Of a stretch of DNA of 64,000 bases, positions 42,274-51,135 are shown one piece after another (positions within the stretch are counted from its first letter, which is position 1; each line of letters opens with the position of its first letter). Below the pieces are notes generated by a model. That model made no database searches. It was not told where the DNA came from and worked only from the letters and a program-made list of their open reading frames with translations. Position numbers and translations under genes: made by a program. The DNA is from DASXRU01 sp034665305. Lineage in GTDB: Bacteria > Acidobacteriota > Blastocatellia > Pyrinomonadales > Pyrinomonadaceae. The stretch covers positions 11,264 to 75,263 of the forward strand of contig JAXDFZ010000005.1 in the NCBI GenBank assembly GCA_034665305.1, written 5' to 3'.

Positions 42274-42427
42274 GTCAGAACCGCCTGCGGTAGCGGGCGG
42301 GCCTGCCGATTGCGGAATGCAGAGTGCGGAATGCGGATTGGGGAAGAAGAGTCAGTCGTCTTTTAATTTGAAATCCGCAATCCACAATCTACAATCCGAA
42401 ATCGGCACTACCGCAGGCGGTTCTGAC
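42274..42427. repeat. CCGCCTGCGG unit enclosing ATCCGCA heptad pair
   Basis: A 20-bp perfect outer inverted repeat (42274-42293 and 42408-42427) encloses GCGGAATG/GCGGATTG units (42308-42341) and AATCCGCAATCC units (42370-42404). The same layers recur at 44510-44638. The outer arm ends 2 bp before the mpg ATG. Confidence 0.85.
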
Positions 42428-42429
42428 AG

Positions 42430-43056
42430 ATGCGACTCCTTATGAGCGTGGTCATAGACGGTAATCCTAAGCTCCCAAGGGAGTTTTACACGCGATCCAA
42501 TGTCCTCACGGTCGCGCGCGAATTGCTCGGGAAGCTTCTGGTGGTCCCGGCGCGAAACGGTAAACGTGTCTCGGGAATTATTGTCGAGTTGGAAGCCTAT
42601 CGTGGCCCGGAAGATCGCGCCGCGCATTCATACGGCGGCCGCCGCACGCGGCGCACGGAAACGATGTACGGCGTTGGAGGAACGGCCTACGTATTTTTCG
42701 TTTACGGAATGTACCACCAGTTCAACGTTGTCAGCGGTCCAGCTGAAACGCCACACGCAATTTTGATCCGAGCTTTGGAACCGGTTGAAGGCATCGAGCA
42801 AATGCGCAAACGCCGCCCGGGACAACCCGATCACAATCTAACTAACGGTCCGGGGAAACTGTGCCTCGCGCTGGGAATCGATCGCACCCTTGATAACGCA
42901 GACTTAACCGGGGAACGAGTCTGGATCGAAGCTGCGGCGAAACTGCCGTCACGGCGAGTCGCTTCGGGGCCTAGAATTGGAATTGATTATGCGGAGGAGT
43001 GGGTTGATAAGCCGTGGCGCTTTTGGATCAGGGGCAATCCATTTGTCAGCCGGTAA
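42430..43056 (+). CDS. mpg: DNA-3-methyladenine glycosylase (AAG/MPG type)
   Basis: 208 residues. It excises alkylated purines, beginning base-excision repair. Family motifs: LPREFYTRSNVLTVARELLGK, IIVELEAYRGPEDRAAHSYGG (with the catalytic-site glutamate), YVFFVYGMYHQFNVV and LTNGPGKLCLALGID. A second ATG at 42442 would give a slightly shorter form. The repeat ends 2 bp before 42430, which leaves no room for a normal ribosome binding site, so the internal ATG may be preferred. Confidence 0.9.
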   Translation: MRLLMSVVIDGNPKLPREFYTRSNVLTVARELLGKLLVVPARNGKRVSGIIVELEAYRGPEDRAAHSYGGRRTRRTETMYGVGGTAYVFFVYGMYHQFNVVSGPAETPHAILIRALEPVEGIEQMRKRRPGQPDHNLTNGPGKLCLALGIDRTLDNADLTGERVWIEAAAKLPSRRVASGPRIGIDYAEEWVDKPWRFWIRGNPFVSR

Positions 43057-43057
43057 C

Positions 43058-43624
43058 TTAGGGAATGCGCGCCGCGAAATCCCTAACGGTGTTCATCTGC
43101 ACGTCCGAGAACGCCAGCTCGTCCTTGCCTACACGCAGCTTCACGCTTTTGGCGCCGGCCAGCTTCTTTGCTTCCTGGGGATCCAGATAGACAGTTATCA
43201 TCTCCAAATAGCGGGTGGGCTCTGGCCTCGTTCGCGCCACAAAAGGTTTGACCCGTTCAAACGGTATCGAGTTATCCGAGTGCAGCAGCAGATAAAGAAT
43301 CTTTTCAGTTCGTAGCGTCACGCCATCAACCACTATTAGCAAATCCGCCGCCCGGCTCTTCTCGTATCTCGGTTTGAGAGAGGTGACTGTCATCTGCAGA
43401 TCGACCCGCTCCGGCTGCGGACGTGTGGCCTTGTCCTTTAACCGAAAATTAAACTCGGCGTCGATAGTTTGCGCATCCGACCTGAGCAAAAACATCTTGT
43501 CGGTATAGACCAACGTCGCCTTCAGCTGTTTCTTGTGGTCGGAAACAACGTGCGGATCCTGCGCCGCGGCGTTCGCCGCCAACAACAACGTCATCAAGCC
43601 AGGCGTCAGGAATTTCAGAAACAC
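43058..43624 (-). CDS. Secreted protein of unknown function
   Basis: 188 residues with a signal peptide (MFLKFLTPGLMTLLLAANAAAQ). The body is beta-rich and hydrophilic (LKATLVYTDKMFLLRSDAQ, DLQMTVTSLKPRYEKS); no family is recognised. It converges on mpg, leaving only 1 bp between stop codons, and lies 3 bp after the ABC-2 permease in the same direction, so it may be the last gene of that transporter operon. Confidence 0.55.
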   Translation of the reverse strand: MFLKFLTPGLMTLLLAANAAAQDPHVVSDHKKQLKATLVYTDKMFLLRSDAQTIDAEFNFRLKDKATRPQPERVDLQMTVTSLKPRYEKSRAADLLIVVDGVTLRTEKILYLLLHSDNSIPFERVKPFVARTRPEPTRYLEMITVYLDPQEAKKLAGAKSVKLRVGKDELAFSDVQMNTVRDFAARIP

Positions 43625-43627
43625 TTC

Positions 43628-44497
43628 TCAATCACTTCCGTAGCGAATTTCCATGTGCCGGATACGATAACTCGCAACGGCCAGCACCAGTAAAGTCACA
43701 ATCAGCAAACTGGGAATTGCTATCCATGCCGGCGTGGGCAGCACTTCGACCGCGAACGGTCCTTCCGAGACCGAAATGGGCGAGAGCGAATTTAGATAGT
43801 GAATCACGCTGATCTTCTTCAACAACGGCGGCAACAAGAAGTTCAGCCATTCCCAGCCGTACAACACCAACGCGGGAATGATCGGATTGCGAAAGAAGAG
43901 ACCCACGACGGTGAAGAATGCTCCGTAACCGATGCATGCCAGGATCGTTATTCCCGCATATGAAAGCAGTTGGCCCAACCCTGCGCCTTCGGCGAAGTAG
44001 CGCATGCTCTCTGAAGAGTAATGCGGAAAGTAAAGCAACAGCATCGTTACGATCGTCATGCCCGTGAAAAGGATGATCGCAGTTACCAGGCCTGACAGAT
44101 ATTTTCCGGCTACCAGCACTTCCCGCCGCACTGCGCTCAGAAAATAGAAATGCAAACTTCGGTCTACTATTTCGCCGCGAAACAGGTTCATGAAAATCCA
44201 GGCGCAACCGAAAAAGATTACGGTGCGCAGGATCAACCCGCCATAAAAGATCGCGTAAAACATGTGGTAACGCGAGAAGTCCCAATCGCGGCTGGGCGGT
44301 TGCACGACGGCCAGAATCAGCAGTGGAAAGATGGGCAAAAACGCCAGCAAATAAAGCAGGATCGCACGCCGGCCAAAGAAGTTCTTTTCGATCTCCAGCC
44401 GTAGAATCGCGCGAATCTGCCGGAGCCAAAGGCCCCACTCCGCCGGCGGCTTTGCGACCTGGCCCGTTGCGGGAAGTTTTACTGTCGCACTACTCAT
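43628..44497 (-). CDS. ABC-2 family transporter permease
   Basis: 289 residues, six hydrophobic segments: LYLLAFLPIFPLLILAVV, LILRTVIFFGCAWIFMNLF, LSGLVTAIILFTGMTIV and others. The pattern is that of the ABC-2 permeases (GldF/NosY/CcmB-like) in exporters. An N-terminal cytoplasmic arm of about 40 residues precedes the first helix. It is the second permease of the operon and is paired with the ATPase at 44640-45644. Confidence 0.78.
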   Translation of the reverse strand: MSSATVKLPATGQVAKPPAEWGLWLRQIRAILRLEIEKNFFGRRAILLYLLAFLPIFPLLILAVVQPPSRDWDFSRYHMFYAIFYGGLILRTVIFFGCAWIFMNLFRGEIVDRSLHFYFLSAVRREVLVAGKYLSGLVTAIILFTGMTIVTMLLLYFPHYSSESMRYFAEGAGLGQLLSYAGITILACIGYGAFFTVVGLFFRNPIIPALVLYGWEWLNFLLPPLLKKISVIHYLNSLSPISVSEGPFAVEVLPTPAWIAIPSLLIVTLLVLAVASYRIRHMEIRYGSD

Positions 44498-44509
44498 AGA
44501 GACTCCTGT

Positions 44510-44638
44510 CAGAACCGCCTGCGGTTGTGGGCGGGCCTGCCGATTTCGGATTTCGGATTGCGGATTTCAGATTAAAGACGCCTCGACCATTCTTCCCCAA
44601 TCCGCAATCTGCAATCCGCAATCCGAATTCCGCAATCG
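44510..44638. repeat. CCGCCTGCGG unit and ATCCGCA heptad pair
   Basis: GTCAGAACCGCCTGCGG at 44510, then GATTTCGGATTTCGGATTGC units (44541-44571), a 25-nt spacer, and AATCCGCAATCTGCAATCC units (44597-44638). It lies between the ATPase and its permease and is folded like 42274-42427. Confidence 0.8.
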
Positions 44639-44639
44639 C

Positions 44640-45644
44640 CTAGTTCTCCGACCCAATCAGATACTGGTACACCGCGCTCAGGTCATCATCCACCGGCGCA
44701 ATCGATTCGATGTTGATGTCGCCCTCGGCCACCACTTCATTCACCAGCAAATAGAATTTGTCGGCGTTGCGCGTTTTCACAAACAGGCCGCGGCGATCGT
44801 CATGCAAACGTGCTTCGACTACGTGATCGTGATGGAACACGCGGGCGGCCAGTTTCGCGGGATGATCGCAGCGAATCAGAATCTGCATCGGATGCTCTTC
44901 CATTTCGTCGCGCACGCCATGGATGTTTCCCTCGGCAACGACGTAACCATTATTCAGCAGCACCACGGAATCCGACATCATGTCGACTTCGTGCAGAATG
45001 TGGCTGGAGATAATTAAGTGCAAGCCCTCGGCGGCCAATTTCCGGAAGAGCGAAATAGTTTCAGCTCGCACCATCGGATCCAATCCGTTCAGCGGTTCAT
45101 CCAAAATCATCACCGCCGGTTGATGCGCAATCGACTGGGCCAGACGGATGCGCTGCCGCATGCCTTTGCTGTAAGCGGCCACTTTGCGATCAGCAGCGTC
45201 AAGCAAACCAACCCGGTCTAAAGCGACGGCGGTAAACGATTCCGCCTTGACGCGGTCGTAACCGTGGACCAGCAGCAACGATCTGATGAACTCTCGACCG
45301 GTCATGCCGCGCGGGAACGAATCAAATTGCGTGCAGTAACCGACTTTGCGAAAGAGTTCTTCCGGCTGATCGGTAGGAATTCCCAGGACCTTGATTGAGC
45401 CGCGCGTGGGCCGCAACAGGCCCGTCATCAGGTTCATCAACGTCGACTTGCCGGCCCCGTTGGGACCGACCAGACTGGTGATCCCCGGCGCAATGGTCAA
45501 ATCGACGCGATTCACTCCGAGTATCTCTCCGTAGAATTTCGAGACATCGTCGAAGATGATCTTATCGCTCGTGGATGGCGGATCGCGAATCGCGGATCGG
45601 CCGGTCACGGCGCTAGTCTCTACCTGTGGTTGCTCAGCGTTCAT
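44640..45644 (-). CDS. ABC transporter ATP-binding protein 2
   Basis: 334 residues. Walker A GPNGAGKST, the Q-loop in YCTQFDSFPRG, signature YSKGMRQRIRLAQ, Walker B VMILDEPLNGLDP and the switch histidine ISSHILHE are all in place, so the ATPase should be active. It has a C-terminal extension of about 110 residues (RCDHPAKLAARVF), common in export ATPases. Part of the N-terminal leader (RSAIRDPP, just before the domain) is encoded by a GCGGATCGCGAATC-type heptad repeat and is likely an acquired extension. Partner permease: 43628-44497. Confidence 0.88.
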   Translation of the reverse strand: MNAEQPQVETSAVTGRSAIRDPPSTSDKIIFDDVSKFYGEILGVNRVDLTIAPGITSLVGPNGAGKSTLMNLMTGLLRPTRGSIKVLGIPTDQPEELFRKVGYCTQFDSFPRGMTGREFIRSLLLVHGYDRVKAESFTAVALDRVGLLDAADRKVAAYSKGMRQRIRLAQSIAHQPAVMILDEPLNGLDPMVRAETISLFRKLAAEGLHLIISSHILHEVDMMSDSVVLLNNGYVVAEGNIHGVRDEMEEHPMQILIRCDHPAKLAARVFHHDHVVEARLHDDRRGLFVKTRNADKFYLLVNEVVAEGDINIESIAPVDDDLSAVYQYLIGSEN

Positions 45645-45650
45645 CTCTTC

Positions 45651-45685
45651 TAAATCCGCAATCTGAAATCCGCAATCCGCAATCG
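45651..45685. repeat. ATCCGCA heptad arm
   Basis: AATCCGCAATCTGAAATCCGC-type units fill the gap between ABC permease 1 and ATPase 2. Its partner is in the ATPase 2 N-terminal codons (about 45578-45600, GGATCGCGAATCGCGG). Confidence 0.65.
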
Positions 45686-45686
45686 T

Positions 45687-46592
45687 CTATCGGACTACTT
45701 CGTAAGCCTTGACTCTGTTGGAGAGCAGCGCCAAACAAATGGCGCAGATGAAAAACAGTACCGCCCATGAGGACCACAACGGCGGCTCGTTCATCATCAC
45801 TTCAGTTCCGCCAATCATTTCGATATGGCCTGTCGTGCGCACAAAAGTCCCAAACAAACCGGCCGTTACATTCCTGGTCAGCGCGCCCAGGCTAATCAGG
45901 TTTCCCCAGCGCGTCATGAAGATCTGATTGATGAACTCGCCGAAAATCGAAGGAATAAAGAACAGTCCCAGCAAAGCGGCGCTGGCAATCACGCGCCATT
46001 TCACGAGCGCGGAGATGGCCTGGGAAAGCAGGGCCAGCAGAAGGATCCAGAAGAAGCTGCTGATGAAAATCGCGCTGGCCATCCACATGTTGTCCAGAAA
46101 CCAATGGCCGCCTTCGAGCGATGCTTCGAAGAAAAAAAGCAGCAACTGCGGGATCCAGGTCATCGCCGACAAGAGGATCAACAACACCGACATTTTGCCC
46201 ATGACATATTCGGTGCGCGAAAACGGCCGGCAGAGATACAGCGGTAGGGCGTTGTTTCGCAGATCGCGCGAAACTAAAGGCGGACCCAGCAGCAGCGCTA
46301 CAAAAAAGGCAAACCCACCCTGCAGGTTCACAAAAAATTGAAAGAAGGTAGCGTCGATGGGAATTAGATCCTTCACGCTCGCCTTGAAGATTCCCAGAGC
46401 GTTTACGTTGTGATGCAGGTAAATCAGAATCGCCTCCGCCAGCAACGGCAGGAAGCAAACTACAAAGAACGCGGTAAACAGTTTCGACTTGAAGACATCC
46501 CGGAAAGCATGGCGCGGAATGATCAGGAAACGGCTCCACTCCGGCGTCAGGTTGCCGACGTAACGCCTGTAGGTGTGTTCATAGACCGCCAT
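45687..46592 (-). CDS. ABC-2 family transporter permease
   Basis: 301 residues, six helices: LFTAFFVVCFLPLLAEAILIY, FFVNLQGGFAFFVALLLG, LLILLSAMTWIPQLLLFF, and three more. LVSRDLRNNALPLYLCRPFSRTEYV is the conserved cytoplasmic loop of such exporters. It overlaps the upstream ATPase by 14 bp and is paired with it. Substrate unknown; a lipid, peptide or antibiotic are all possible. Confidence 0.8.
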   Translation of the reverse strand: MAVYEHTYRRYVGNLTPEWSRFLIIPRHAFRDVFKSKLFTAFFVVCFLPLLAEAILIYLHHNVNALGIFKASVKDLIPIDATFFQFFVNLQGGFAFFVALLLGPPLVSRDLRNNALPLYLCRPFSRTEYVMGKMSVLLILLSAMTWIPQLLLFFFEASLEGGHWFLDNMWMASAIFISSFFWILLLALLSQAISALVKWRVIASAALLGLFFIPSIFGEFINQIFMTRWGNLISLGALTRNVTAGLFGTFVRTTGHIEMIGGTEVMMNEPPLWSSWAVLFFICAICLALLSNRVKAYEVVR

Positions 46593-47562
46593 GACCGTTC
46601 TCCATCGCTTTCAGGAAAATGTCTTCCAGGGAATCACGTTTATAACTCAGCCGCCGGATCTGGATTTGCTGTTCCGCGGCTACGCGATACAGGTCGCGCA
46701 CTTCGCTCTTCTCATCCAAGACTACCTTCACACGGTGATCGCCGGTGATGGCATACTCGCAACCCAGCGCCTTTAATGCCTCGGCAAACTTGTTTTGGTC
46801 CCCGCGCGTTTCCAGCATCAGGAACTTGCGATTCGACTTGCGCTCTTCCTCCAGGTTGCAATAGACGGCGATGCGCCCGTCCTTCAAAATCAAGATTTCT
46901 TCGCAGCACTCTTCGACGTCGTGCAACAAATGGGAAGAGAGGACGATGTTGGCCTGCCCGCTGTCACGAATCTCGCGAATCAGTTTGATCATGCGCGCGC
47001 GCGCCGGCGGGTCCAGACCGTTGGTTGGCTCATCCAGAAAAATCAGTTTTGGACCATGAACGATCGCCTGGGCAAGTTTTGCCAGTTGCTTCATGCCCAG
47101 CGAGTAGGTATCGAGGCGGCGATAACGCGCTTCTCCTAAACCGACGTAGAACAGCGCTTCGTGCGCTCGTTCCAAAGCGGCCTCGGGCGGCAAACCGGAA
47201 AGCTCAGCCATCAGGCGGACCAGATGCACGGCACTCATCTGCGCGATGAAAGAGTCGCGCTCCGGCATATAGCCGACCAGGGCTTTGATTCCCTTGGCCT
47301 CGGCAGAAATGTCTTTGCCGAAAATCCGCGCCGTGCCGGATGAAGGAGGATGGAAACCGAGCAGCGTATGGATCAGGGTTGTCTTGCCTGCGCCGTTGGG
47401 CCCCAACAATCCGATGGCCCGCCCGCGCATGTCGGCGCGCAAGTCCTGAAGGATCGCGCGACGGCCAAACGCGACACTCAGGCCGTCAAGATCGATGACC
47501 GGCGCCGGATCGCCCGGGTTATTCGTCATAGATTGTTTTAGGAATTCCGCCGATGCTGCCAT
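46579..47562 (-). CDS. ABC transporter ATP-binding protein 1
   Basis: 327 residues from ATG 47562; TTG 47598 and ATG 47529 are alternatives. Walker A GPNGAGKTT, signature YSLGMKQLAKLAQ, Walker B LIFLDEPTNGLDP and the switch histidine in LSSHLLHD are present. A C-terminal extension of about 110 residues ends in SLEDIFLKAMENGHGGL, typical of export ATPases. Upstream lies a small membrane protein, and the permease begins inside its last codons, so four genes form an operon on the minus strand. Confidence 0.88.
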   Translation of the reverse strand: MAASAEFLKQSMTNNPGDPAPVIDLDGLSVAFGRRAILQDLRADMRGRAIGLLGPNGAGKTTLIHTLLGFHPPSSGTARIFGKDISAEAKGIKALVGYMPERDSFIAQMSAVHLVRLMAELSGLPPEAALERAHEALFYVGLGEARYRRLDTYSLGMKQLAKLAQAIVHGPKLIFLDEPTNGLDPPARARMIKLIREIRDSGQANIVLSSHLLHDVEECCEEILILKDGRIAVYCNLEEERKSNRKFLMLETRGDQNKFAEALKALGCEYAITGDHRVKVVLDEKSEVRDLYRVAAEQQIQIRRLSYKRDSLEDIFLKAMENGHGGL

Positions 47563-47570
47563 GCTTCTAC

Positions 47571-47963
47571 TTATATCGTCCGGTTCTGATAATTCCAAAC
47601 GAAACCAAGGCCGAACGCAGTTCCCATCAAAATGAAAGCGCCAATGAAGGCTAACGCTTCTGAGGGAGCCAAAGTTCTGCCAATCGCCAGGAACGCGATC
47701 AGAAAAACCGGAAGATTAAGGAGAACGGCGGTGGCGAAAGGAAATATCGCTGCCGGCCTGCAACCGCCCATGCGTTTACGCAACCAGAACAGGAAGGGAG
47801 CGTAAGCGAGTGAGAAAAGAAGTGCGGCGACGACGAGGGAAGTAAACGTGGCGCCTTTGATGTCCGCAGCACTGAGATGTTCGCCTTCGATAGCTCTGAA
47901 GGTAAGCAGGATCACCGCCAGGCCCAACAGCCACGAACCGATGGAAATAGCGATTAGTCGCAT
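47571..47963 (-). CDS. Small four-helix membrane protein
   Basis: 130 residues, MRLIAISIGSWLLGLAVILL, followed by three more helices (FTSLVVAALLFSLAYAPFLFW, IFPFATAVLLNLPVFLIAFLA, FIGAFILMGTAFGLGFVWNY). No family is recognised. ATG 47963 is chosen; the longer frame starts in repeat DNA. It is the first gene of the ABC operon, 8 bp before the ATPase. Confidence 0.6.
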   Translation of the reverse strand: MRLIAISIGSWLLGLAVILLTFRAIEGEHLSAADIKGATFTSLVVAALLFSLAYAPFLFWLRKRMGGCRPAAIFPFATAVLLNLPVFLIAFLAIGRTLAPSEALAFIGAFILMGTAFGLGFVWNYQNRTI

Positions 47964-47970
47964 GGGAAGA

Positions 47971-48329
47971 AATTTCGGATTTCGAGTTTCGCGTTTCGAG
48001 TTTAGCGAAGAAGCCCGCGGAGCGGGCGGCCATATTCGGTAGCCCACAGCGCAAGCTGTGGGTAAGCGACGTCGATTGAGTCTAAGCTCGCGAAGCGAGC
48101 GGCATAATCTAAAAGCCGCTCGTCGCAATTTTTGTCGCGCCGCTGGGGCTCAAGATCGCTAACCATACATTCACCCACAGCTTGCGCTGTGGGCTACTGA
48201 TATGGCGTTGGCTTCGCCAACTGGTTGACGGGTCAACTCGTCCTTGAGCTCAGTCCTGAGTCCCCGATCTGAATGGGTTCCGAGTCCCAGGCTTCCTAAC
48301 TCGAAACCCGAAACTCGAAACCCGAAACT
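47971..48329. repeat. CTCGAAA heptad pair enclosing composite element copy 2
   Basis: 47971-48003 (TTTCGAG units) faces 48298-48329 (CTCGAAACCCGAAAC units). Between them lies the 210-bp composite (48011-48221), same order of hairpins as at 26707-26918: GCCCACAGCGCAAGCTGTGGG, GCTCGCGAAGCGAGC, CCCACAGCTTGCGCTGTGGG. No gene was seen. Confidence 0.82.
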
Positions 48330-48338
48330 TTCCGTCAG

Positions 48339-51044
48339 TTACTTATTCTCGTGCAAACCGTGCTGAACGATGCTTTGCATTTCCAGCGCGTTGGGCATGC
48401 CGAGGATGGTCGCCGGGCTTAATCCAAAGGGCCCGCCTTCCGTGTTGGCGTTGAACGTAATGCTGTCGCCCTGGGCATAAGCATAAGCCAGCGTCGGCGG
48501 CATGTTCGCCGCCATTGATTTCAACGCCTGTTGCTGTTCCTGCGGCAGACTGCTGGCCGTGCCCGCGAGGCGATCGGCAAACGGCTGCACGAGCGGAGCC
48601 AGGTTGTGATAGAAAACTGCGGAAAAGTTCGTGTTCCCGTCGGCCGGCAAACCTGCCATGAACTTTGCCGAATGGACGAGGGTGTAACCCTGATCCTTCG
48701 CGCTGATGGAACGGGCCACGAGCGCACGGCTTGGTCCCACAATCATGTAACCGTTGGCGAACGCGTAGTTCACTTCCACTCCGAAGTCAGCCGACTTCAA
48801 CGTGTAGAACGTGCGGCCAGAAACTTCACCACGATCCCACACCAGTCCGGCCTTGCCGATTTTGGCGGCTTCTTTATTGATCTCGGCCACAATCTGCTCC
48901 AGCGACTGTTGCAAGTGGTTCTGGTCGTTGACCTGAAACACCATCTTCCACGAAGGCGTCGGCAGGATTGGTCCATCGATGGCAAAAGCAAACTCACCAC
49001 CAAAGGGCCTGGCGATGTCCTCGCGAATATCGAGTCCGCGCTCCGCTTGCTGTTTGTCCAGAGTCTTGCGCAAGTCGGGCGACACGGTTTCAATTACGCC
49101 AAGTAGATCGTCTACCAGGGTAACCGGGTTCTTAACCACAAAGCCGGCAGCCAGGTTCGCGTCCGGCGAAATGTAATCCAGCGCGCCAATCGGAGCGGGC
49201 GCTGCCAACCATGACGGAATGCCGCGCTGCGGGTCGTTGAAAGAAAGCGTGGCATGCGTGTGCGTCTTGCCGGCCACGTCGTTTTGATCCAACACGAAGT
49301 ACTTGACGCTCAGGATTCCCAATTGCTTTAACGCGCCCTCCTGCTTTTCAGCATTTGAGGTTTTGGGTCTCTCTGCCTGCGCCCGGGCGACGATCTTTTC
49401 CAGGTTAGCGGCAACGACCAGGCCGGCGCCTTGTTGATAGACCTGGGCAATGCGCTCGCGGAAAGGCGAGGCGGTGAAACTGCTGGCGCCGCCACTCTGC
49501 GTCAAGCGCGCCAGATCCTGAAGCTGTTGCAGTTTAGGACTGGCGGCGAACAGACCGTTTGAGATCCAAACGTGCAGTTCGTCATTCTTCTTGCCCGGCG
49601 CAACGGGCGTTGCCACTGCGGTCAGCGGATTCTCTACGAAGCGAATTGCAGGACGCCCCTGGGTGTTACCGGCATACTTCGCAATCTGCTGTTCGAGGAA
49701 CGGACGGAAGCCCGCGGAATTCTTCAACTCCGCCAGAACCAGCGGGGCCGCCGGCTCGCCCTTCTCATCCATGGACACTGAGACGGCAACTTCGTCGCCC
49801 AGATACTCGCCAAATTCTCGAATCGTCCCAATCACCTGCTCCATATTTGGACCATGGTTTCCGGAACGCTCACGCGACCACCACTCTCGCAGGGCGGGGT
49901 TCTGTCCGATCCGCTCCTGCATTATCCGGTGCGACTCCACCAGAGTTGCGGTCAGGTTCGGCAATGCGGCATAAACGATTGTGTTCTCCGGCATCAGATC
50001 CAGCAGATGAGTTGAATTGCGCAAACCTGGTTGCTGCACCTTGCTCAGATCACCGCTGAGGGCGGCAACGCTCGCTAACGTTTGCGCATATTGCGCGGCC
50101 TTGCGGCTCCACGCGACTTCGTCTTTGACCGGCACCATTTCGATGGAGCGGCTGGTAGCCGCTTGCTCGCCGGCGCGCAGCACTCGCTCACTGTTGGCGT
50201 GGTCCATGTGGACTTCGCCTTCGATCACCGAAACCCGCGAGCCTTTGGTGCCGCTATTGACTGAAAAAATCGTGCCGGTAACTGAAACCAGCGAATCGCC
50301 GGTATCGACAAACAAATGGCCCTTGTCCTGCTTGGCTGCTTCCACCACGATGGCGCCGCGATTCAAATGAATGGTTGTGCCTTGCGCATTCTTAGTGATG
50401 GAAAACTCGGACCGGTCCTTCATTTCGATCATCGAACCATCGCCCAGGCGAACCATGGCGCGAGAATCCTTCGCCGTACGCAGGTGCTCGCCACGCTGCA
50501 GCTTCTCTCCGGAATTCACCAACGTAGTGTGCAGGTCGTCCACTTGATAGACCTGGCCTTCGGCCGCCTGGACGGTCGCTTCGAACTCGCCGCCAAACGG
50601 CGCATACCGCTGGATGAAGGGCAGCGCCAGCAATCCAAATCCAATCACGAGCGCCGCCGCAATTCCCCATCGCATGACTACCGGCTGAATGCGGTAGCGT
50701 CGCGTGGCGACAGCCTTCTTTGCCGGCGCCAGCTTGCGGGTGCGGGCATCGTTCATCGCCCGGCGGCAGGGAATGCATTCGTGCGTGTGATCCACCAGCA
50801 GCAGTGAACGCGCCTGCGACAGGCTGCCACTCAAGTGCGCCGGAATCAGCGACTGGAAGTCCGCACAATTCTCAATCCGATCGGCAGCAACGGCACGGGT
50901 CGTGGACTCTTCCACGCCTGCCGCTGACATGCGCGACCACACTCGCTCCGCCGCAGCGCTTACTACTACCGGATCGATCTGTTCGTGCCGGATTTCCGCC
51001 GTTGTCTTATCAAGGATTGCGTCAAAGTCATTATTGCTTTTCAT
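48339..51044 (-). CDS. FecR-domain protein with zinc-finger anti-sigma-like N-terminus
   Basis: 901 residues. The N-terminus has an anti-sigma-type zinc-finger (HTHECIPC with an upstream histidine), then one membrane helix (WGIAAALVIGFGLLALPFI). A FecR domain follows (about 170-320: VYQVDDLHTTLVNSGEKLQRGE...VTGTIFSVNSGTKGSRVSVIEGEV). The last 550 residues are a large periplasmic domain of unknown type, resembling DUF3352 proteins in style. ATG 51044 has GGAGAAC upstream. It lies 91 bp after the ECF sigma factor on the same strand, consistent with membrane-anchored regulation of that sigma. Confidence 0.82.
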   Translation of the reverse strand: MKSNNDFDAILDKTTAEIRHEQIDPVVVSAAAERVWSRMSAAGVEESTTRAVAADRIENCADFQSLIPAHLSGSLSQARSLLLVDHTHECIPCRRAMNDARTRKLAPAKKAVATRRYRIQPVVMRWGIAAALVIGFGLLALPFIQRYAPFGGEFEATVQAAEGQVYQVDDLHTTLVNSGEKLQRGEHLRTAKDSRAMVRLGDGSMIEMKDRSEFSITKNAQGTTIHLNRGAIVVEAAKQDKGHLFVDTGDSLVSVTGTIFSVNSGTKGSRVSVIEGEVHMDHANSERVLRAGEQAATSRSIEMVPVKDEVAWSRKAAQYAQTLASVAALSGDLSKVQQPGLRNSTHLLDLMPENTIVYAALPNLTATLVESHRIMQERIGQNPALREWWSRERSGNHGPNMEQVIGTIREFGEYLGDEVAVSVSMDEKGEPAAPLVLAELKNSAGFRPFLEQQIAKYAGNTQGRPAIRFVENPLTAVATPVAPGKKNDELHVWISNGLFAASPKLQQLQDLARLTQSGGASSFTASPFRERIAQVYQQGAGLVVAANLEKIVARAQAERPKTSNAEKQEGALKQLGILSVKYFVLDQNDVAGKTHTHATLSFNDPQRGIPSWLAAPAPIGALDYISPDANLAAGFVVKNPVTLVDDLLGVIETVSPDLRKTLDKQQAERGLDIREDIARPFGGEFAFAIDGPILPTPSWKMVFQVNDQNHLQQSLEQIVAEINKEAAKIGKAGLVWDRGEVSGRTFYTLKSADFGVEVNYAFANGYMIVGPSRALVARSISAKDQGYTLVHSAKFMAGLPADGNTNFSAVFYHNLAPLVQPFADRLAGTASSLPQEQQQALKSMAANMPPTLAYAYAQGDSITFNANTEGGPFGLSPATILGMPNALEMQSIVQHGLHENK

Positions 51045-51059
51045 GATGTTCTCCAGAAC

Positions 51060-51123
51060 GTAGGACAGACATTCTTGTCTGTCTGCTTTCCTTTCAAGGG
51101 ACAGACAAGAATGTCTGTCCTAC
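51060..51123. repeat. GACAGACATTCTTGTCTGTC palindrome pair
   Basis: ACAGACATTCTTGTCTGT (51060-51083) and ACAGACAAGAATGTCTGT (51099-51121) make a large hairpin between the sigma and FecR genes. Followed by CACAGACTTCAGTCTGTG (51128-51145), which reaches the end of the sigma coding region. Confidence 0.82.
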
Positions 51124-51135
51124 CTGGCACAGACT

